Positions 60,983 through 64,000 of a stretch of 64,000 nucleotides of DNA are shown piece by piece. Location: the NCBI GenBank assembly GCA_025531455.1, contig JAMYHL010000027.1:62001-126000 (forward strand), given 5' to 3'. A model generated the notes under the pieces. The model had not been told where the DNA came from. It ran no database searches and worked only from the letters and a program-made list of their open reading frames with translations. Position numbers and translations under genes: made by a program. Numbering within the stretch: the stretch's first letter is position 1; each line of letters begins with the position of its first letter. The stretch comes from Apiotrichum sp. Y4204. Its lineage: Eukaryota > Basidiomycota > Tremellomycetes > Trichosporonales > Trichosporonaceae.

Positions 60983-62563
60983 GCGGAATAGTGTTGATGG
61001 TGGTATGTGTGATGGATGAAGAAGGTCGCGCGTGCGTGCCCGGTGGCTCGGTGGGTGTGTGGGCGGTGTGCGTGGTGTTCAGCGGGGCCTGAAAGGTCTT
61101 GGCCTATGCACTGCGCACGCTATGGAACTATGGAACTACAGCGGACAAGTCGGGATACGACAGCAACGGCGGATGAGGTGGTGGCGGCGGCAGAAAGTCG
61201 ATGACTGCGAAAAACGTAGTCTTGTGCTGTATATACAAGTCCGGTGCAAGATGCACTGATTGACAGGGGCAAATGCAGGCAAATGCGGTGGTGCGCGGGC
61301 TGGGCAGGGGTGCAGGAGGCGGTGACTGTGTAACTGAGAAAGTAATAGGGTTGGCGTAATCACTACAAAATCCGCAGTATGAGTGAGGCGTATCCTATCT
61401 GTGGATTGATGTCAAGTTGCAAGACGCGTTTGATGTGTGTTTCCAATGTGGTGAAGAGAGCAGAAGAAACAAAGAGGGTGCGTACGGCGTAGCGATGGAC
61501 GTTGAAGATGCTCCGCCCGAATCTCGAAAAGACATCTGCAGCGGCGTTCTCGGCGTGTTGGATGGGTGGAGTGGGCTGTGGGCTCTGAGTTCTGAGTGGC
61601 AATGCAATGACAATGACTCATCTCCCATCTATCCATCACTCTATTGCATCAAAGTCGATCAATTTAGAAACGGACATGGCCGGGGGCAAGGCTAGCAAGC
61701 GCGTGTAACCGCTGCGGGCTCCGGGCTCCCCAGGGCCAGGGGAAGTTCGGTAATCAGGGGGTAGAGCACTGCTGATCCGCTCATGGGCCAGGGGGCCAGG
61801 GAGGAAGAGTGGGGAGGGGAAGTGCGTTTGATGTCACACGGGCCGTCACCGCTGTGACTGTCACTCTCTCCTTCCTCCCGCAGCAGAGCGTGCGTGCCAT
61901 CACACAGGAACGTGTGTTGACTCAATCTGCAACTGATGATGGCTATGATGGCGTGGTATGCATATCATATCGGTGTAGGTGTGTACATTGCGAGCTAGTG
62001 AGATGGGTGTCTATGGGTGAGATAAGATCGGGTTCAATGTTCCAGTCATTGATTTGCTGACGAGATACTCGTGCGCAGGTGCGCGGTCTCGCTGTAAGGG
62101 CCATTCAGTCTGCTGTACTTCGGTGTGGGCAGCTTCGGTGCGTGGCCGGTGGGTGGGATTAACTGAATTTGAGGAATTTGAGCAGGCGGCTCCCCCACGT
62201 CGCAGGCAGCCCCGCGGAATCAAACGGCCTCACACATGACCTTGATTTGCTTCCGCGACAATACGTAATCGCCACTGGTGTGAGAACGCGGCTGATTTTT
62301 CGGGCGTGTGGCGGGACTACGAAGGCCAAGGGGCAACAATCAACAACAGAGCCACACAGACCATGCATCGAGCAAAACAAACAACAAACAGGCCAGATTT
62401 CTCGACATCAACAACAACAATCTCATCACCACTTTTCCATAGGGTCCTTTGGTAGTTTGCTGACACTCAATCAGTTATTTGTAGCACCACCTTCTCCTCT
62501 CCAACTTCCATTCTTCTTGGGCCCCTTCGCGACAACACCCCCCTTTCGTTCGACAGCCACACC
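60983..62563. other. Divergent intergenic region, 1.6 kb
   Basis: Shared upstream region of the AVT gene (minus) and the FHA gene (plus). The plus strand before 62564 is CA/CT-rich, like a 5' leader. No gene seen. Confidence 0.5.
61230..61235 (-). promoter_or_regulatory. Possible TATA box of the AVT gene
   Basis: TATATA on the minus strand, about 250 bases before the ATG at 60982. Confidence 0.35.
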
Positions 62564-64000
62564 ATGAGGGAGGCATCACCCGAAGTCGAGGAGCTTCCCG
62601 TTCTCGGGACGCTGGCGCTTCTCTCCCGCGCGACTGGGGAGCCGCTCCGCGAGTTTCCTATGTGCGCCGAACGCTTAACATTAGGTCGCGACTACGGCAA
62701 CGACGTGAGCTTCGGACAGATGTGGTGCTGTGTTTTGGTGCTGACGGGTAGATCCGCATCTACGCGCAGGACGTGTCCAAGGTGCACGCAACCATCGACT
62801 TTGACACGGACACTGGCGCGGTACGTTTCCTGAATGCAACATGCAACCACCCACCTTGCTGACCTGCAGGCCACACTTTCCGTGCTTGGCGCCAACGGCG
62901 TGATCCACACCCCGGCCTCAGGAAAGGGCACCACGCACAAGCCGCCAGCAGTGATCGCCCTGTCGGAGGGAGACTCGTTTACCGTGCGCAAAAAGGTGTT
63001 CCGCTTCAACTATGGAGCTGCAAGTCCCGCAGCACTCGAGTACAACTCGCCGGCACCAAAGGCGAAGACCAAGCCGCGCGCAAGTCTTGCTACCCCTCGC
63101 CGTCGTAATGCACTGCGTCTCAGCATCGTGCCTGATGGGAAGCGCTTCTTCCCCACACCGGCGAAGCGGGCTCAGCCAACTCCGGCGAAAACGAAGGCTC
63201 AGAAGGACGAACCCGAGCTGTTTGAGAAGCTCGTCGAGATTACCGACGGCGATGCGGGCGAGAAGATTTACGTGGAGGAACAGGAGAGCTCAGACCAAGA
63301 AGCCGAGGAGGAGCCGTCCCCCACCCCTGCACTAGCAAAGAAGGCTTCCGTCGCAAACAAGATTTGCGAGAACCCGTTCATGACACCCCAAGTCGCGCGC
63401 AAGGTTGCCTCAAGGAATACGTCGGCCGTGCCTCGCACACGTAAGATGGTGTCACCCCCGCCGCCGCCTCGCGAGAGCTCCGGGGAAGAGGAAGAAGAAG
63501 AAGCAGAGGAAGAAGAGGAAGAGGCGGAAGAGGAGGACGAAGAGGAGGAGCAGGACCAGCAAAGCGGTCCCGAATCTCCTTCACCAGCTGTCGTGGCCGC
63601 GGCCGCCCCACCCGAGTCCCCGAAACTCTCACCTGTGCCTCTTCCTGACGAACCTGCCACCCCTCCCGCACCTTCCGCAACTCCCGAGAGCTCGAAGCCG
63701 TTTGTTCCGGCACGCGTCGCATACTCCACGCCCCGGGGAACCGACTCACTGCGCAAGTCGCTCCTCCTTCGCTCGGCACGTAAGGTATGGGAGGCTGAGC
63801 GGCTCAAGAGCGTCGATGGCAGCATTGACGCCGGGCACATTGAGGTGCGCCGCCGCAAGTCTTCTATCGGTGTCGCTGGGTCGCCGCGCAAGAGTCTTCC
63901 TGCCGAGCCTGAATCCGAATCCTCCAGTGAGGACGGCTATGACGAGGACGAGGAGGAAGAGGAAGAGGAGGACGTCGACCCTTCTCTGGGCGAATCGGAT
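62564..64000 (+). CDS. FHA-domain protein, Ki-67-like N-terminus (3' end outside window)
   Basis: Exons 62564-62704, 62752-62820 and 62870 to the window end (introns 47 and 49 nt) give at least 447 residues; no stop is reached. Residues 14-110 form a forkhead-associated domain with its key elements: LGRDYGNDIRI (Gly-Arg), VSKVHATI (Ser-x-x-His) and LGANGV (Asn-Gly), with all three rebuilt or spanned by the splicing. Such domains bind phospho-Thr peptides. The position at the very N-terminus, followed by a long disordered Ser/Pro/Lys and Glu-rich region, resembles Ki-67 and related chromosome-periphery proteins. Notable are a 36-residue acidic run (about residues 258-292), the string SLRKSLLLRSARKVWEAER and repeated S-P-R-K-S type motifs. 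Function is inferred from architecture only. Confidence 0.85.

Overview
The window looks like chromosomal DNA of a basidiomycete yeast. The DNA is GC-rich, genes are densely interrupted by very short GT-AG introns (mostly 32-55 nt), and branch sites (CTRAC) sit only a few bases before the 3' splice site. The proteins look tremellomycete-like; Trichosporonales is my best guess, which is inference from style and not from a search. There is no bacterial, phage or plasmid signature, and I see no transposon, CRISPR array or rRNA.

Layout, left to right. 1-2781 is non-coding leader, followed by a Ser/Thr-rich protein of unknown function (+, 2782-4784) and a DHA2-type MFS transporter (+, 6031-7752). 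Then come an ABHD11-type mitochondrial alpha/beta hydrolase (-, 7984-9260) and a 13-exon RAV1, the V-ATPase assembly regulator (-, 9950-15242). An intron-containing tRNA-Glu(CTC) lies at 16220-16316 (+). It is followed by an ECM4/omega-class glutathione transferase (-, 16894-18295), a Lys-rich possible spartin/senescence-like protein (+, 19042-20461), GDP-L-fucose synthase (-, 20988-22515) and cobalamin-independent methionine synthase MET6 (-, 23000-25342).

After a 2.4-kb gap come an NSRP1-like splicing regulator (-, 27761-29081), a MAPEG/MGST3 microsomal glutathione transferase (+, 29556-30260), an MCPH1-like BRCT protein (-, 30563-33597) and a secreted DUF1996 protein (-, 34306-36330). A 5.1-kb gene-free stretch leads to tRNA-Gly(GCC) (-, 41454-41524). 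Next are a secreted GH18 chitinase (-, 41927-43717), Polo-like kinase (-, 45600-48791) and a Ran1/Ksp1-family kinase (-, 49756-53650). A second gene-free, repeat-speckled stretch (53.65-58.84 kb) precedes an AVT-type amino-acid transporter (-, 58837-60982). The window closes with the 5' part of a Ki-67-like FHA-domain protein (+, from 62564, open at the window edge).

The genes are a typical eukaryotic mixture, not a pathway cluster. Loose themes are cell division (Polo kinase, MCPH1-like BRCT, FHA/Ki-67-like), vacuole function (RAV1, AVT) and thiol metabolism (MET6 between two unrelated glutathione transferases). I did not find a convincing new multi-gene system. The most unusual points are the extreme mini-intron architecture, the Polo kinase with a charged C-terminal tail, GDP-fucose synthesis in a basidiomycete yeast, and the two-start glutathione transferase. 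Long ORFs antisense to the GC-rich genes are treated as shadows. All exon joins are my own reading of splice signals and phase; every multi-exon model is in frame from start to stop, except the FHA gene, which is open at the window end.
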